Notes under the pieces: model-generated
Databases searched by the model: none
Told to the model about the DNA's origin: nothing
What the model saw: only the letters and a program-made list of their open reading frames with translations
Shown: positions 32,358-32,968 of the stretch, piece after piece
How the letters are laid out: every line of letters starts with the position of its first letter
Position numbering within the stretch: position 1 is the first letter of the stretch
Assembly (NCBI GenBank): GCA_934426255.1
Contig: CAKRYD010000026.1
Location: forward strand, 1-32,968
Direction of reading: 5' to 3'
Length of the DNA stretch: 32,968 nucleotides
Origin: an uncultured Bacteroidaceae bacterium
GTDB taxonomy: Bacteria > Bacteroidota > Bacteroidia > Bacteroidales > Bacteroidaceae
Made by a program: the position numbers and the translations under genes

Positions 32358-32968
32358 ATGAAAAGAATCAGATGGCTCCTGATGATTTTTCTGTGTGGCC
32401 TGAATGTTGCCGCGCAGGACATCATGGGCTACTATTATTGGTTTGATGAGGCCGATGACGCGAAGGTGTTTGTGGCGCAGACCGCCGATAGCATCGTGGC
32501 GGAGCTCGATGCATCGGCCTTAGCGAGCGGCATCCACCGTCTGACGATTGTGCCGGTGGCCAAAGACAGTGCTTATGCACCGGCTTGGGCACGCTATTTC
32601 TACCATTCGGGCGTGAAGGGCGCGTGTTCGTACGAATATTGGATAGATGAGGATTATGCCGCCCGCAAGAGTGGTGCGGCATCCAACGGCGGCGTGATAA
32701 ATTTTGAGATAGACGCATCGGCTCTGCAGCCGGGCATTCACCGGCTGAACTTTGCAGCCCTGGCCGGCGACGAGGCAGTTTCGGGTTTCTCGCGCTACTT
32801 TTATCATTCGGGTGCATTGGGCGCATGCTCGTACGAATATTGGATAGACGAGGATTATGCCGGCCGCAAGAGCGGTGCGGCAGCCGATGGTGGCGTGATA
32901 GATTTAGAGATAGACGCATCGGCTCTGCAGCCGGGCATTCACCGGCTGAACTTTGCGGCAAAGGCGGG
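32358..32968 (+). CDS. Exported repeat protein, cut by the window end
   Basis: The ATG at 32358 opens a frame with no stop up to the end of the window (203 codons). The product has a signal peptide (MKRIRWLLMIFLCGLNVAAQ). A degenerate first unit begins GYYYWFDEADD. It is followed by near-identical 67-residue units that contain ACSYEYWIDEDYA, a GGVI strand, IDASALQPGIHRLNF and FSRYFYHSG. Such YW-D-E repeats occur in large secreted Prevotella and Bacteroides proteins of unknown role. The full length and any C-terminal sorting domain lie outside the window. The 19-base gap to the beta-helix gene suggests co-transcription. Confidence 0.85.
   Translation, partial: MKRIRWLLMIFLCGLNVAAQDIMGYYYWFDEADDAKVFVAQTADSIVAELDASALASGIHRLTIVPVAKDSAYAPAWARYFYHSGVKGACSYEYWIDEDYAARKSGAASNGGVINFEIDASALQPGIHRLNFAALAGDEAVSGFSRYFYHSGALGACSYEYWIDEDYAGRKSGAAADGGVIDLEIDASALQPGIHRLNFAAKA
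32598..32968 (+). repeat. Intragenic tandem repeat, 201-base unit
   Basis: Copy one covers about 32598-32798 and copy two 32799 to the window end (incomplete). The period is exactly 201 bases: TACGAATAT recurs at 32631 and 32832, and GCTCTGCAG at 32721 and 32922. One block of over 40 bases, from the IDASALQ codons onward, is the same in both, pointing to recent duplication. The preceding part of the gene holds an older, diverged unit. Confidence 0.85.

Noticed and set aside
1..32968. CRISPR array, insertion sequence, integrase or prophage
   Set aside because: No regularly spaced short repeats and no transposase, integrase or phage protein motif were found on either strand.

Overview
The window looks like a Bacteroidales chromosome, most likely Prevotella or a close relative. 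The reasons are repeated Bacteroidetes -7 boxes (TAnnTTTG) with TTG-type -33 elements 18 to 20 bases upstream, weak Shine-Dalgarno sites, a PorZ-like type IX secretion protein, several secreted glycoside hydrolases, and lipoproteins with a Cys-Ser-Asp-Asp start. The genus is an inference; there is no rRNA or other decisive marker here.

Layout. (1) 1-1717, minus strand: a CAU-anticodon tRNA with its own promoter, and a secreted beta-helix glycosidase of the GH28/GH49 type. (2) 1873-14512, plus strand: leuS, a YitT-type membrane protein, a fucosyltransferase-like enzyme, rdgB, porZ, a GH2 enzyme and a GH78 alpha-L-rhamnosidase, mostly separated by 3 to 30 bases. (3) 14594-16235: a small minus-strand lipoprotein gene and an AT-rich gene-poor stretch with inverted repeats. 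(4) 16236-22339: a membrane-anchored MutS-family ATPase, cysS, a convergent SGNH hydrolase and pckA, the last closed by a clear intrinsic terminator. (5) 22397-22914: no convincing protein gene, but a good promoter and a run of strong hairpins, probably a structured RNA or long leader. (6) 22915-25642: a tight three-gene phosphosignalling cluster (FHA membrane protein with zinc ribbon, zinc ribbon plus degenerate FHA protein, transmembrane Ser/Thr kinase with extracytoplasmic MORN-like repeats). (7) 25653-32968, same strand: six exported proteins, namely an NTF2-like protein, a PEGA/beta-barrel-like protein, two tandem paralogous FN3-repeat lipoproteins, a beta-helix protein and a repeat protein cut by the window end.

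How the genes may work together. The GH28-like, GH2 and GH78 enzymes suggest use of rhamnose-containing plant glycans such as pectin, although no SusC/SusD pair is visible. PorZ links the region to type IX secretion. The most unusual part is regions 5 to 7: a kinase/FHA module that probably senses something outside the inner membrane, followed in the same direction by genes for exported and probably surface-displayed proteins. I infer, but cannot prove, that these form one functional system controlling or building a cell-surface structure.
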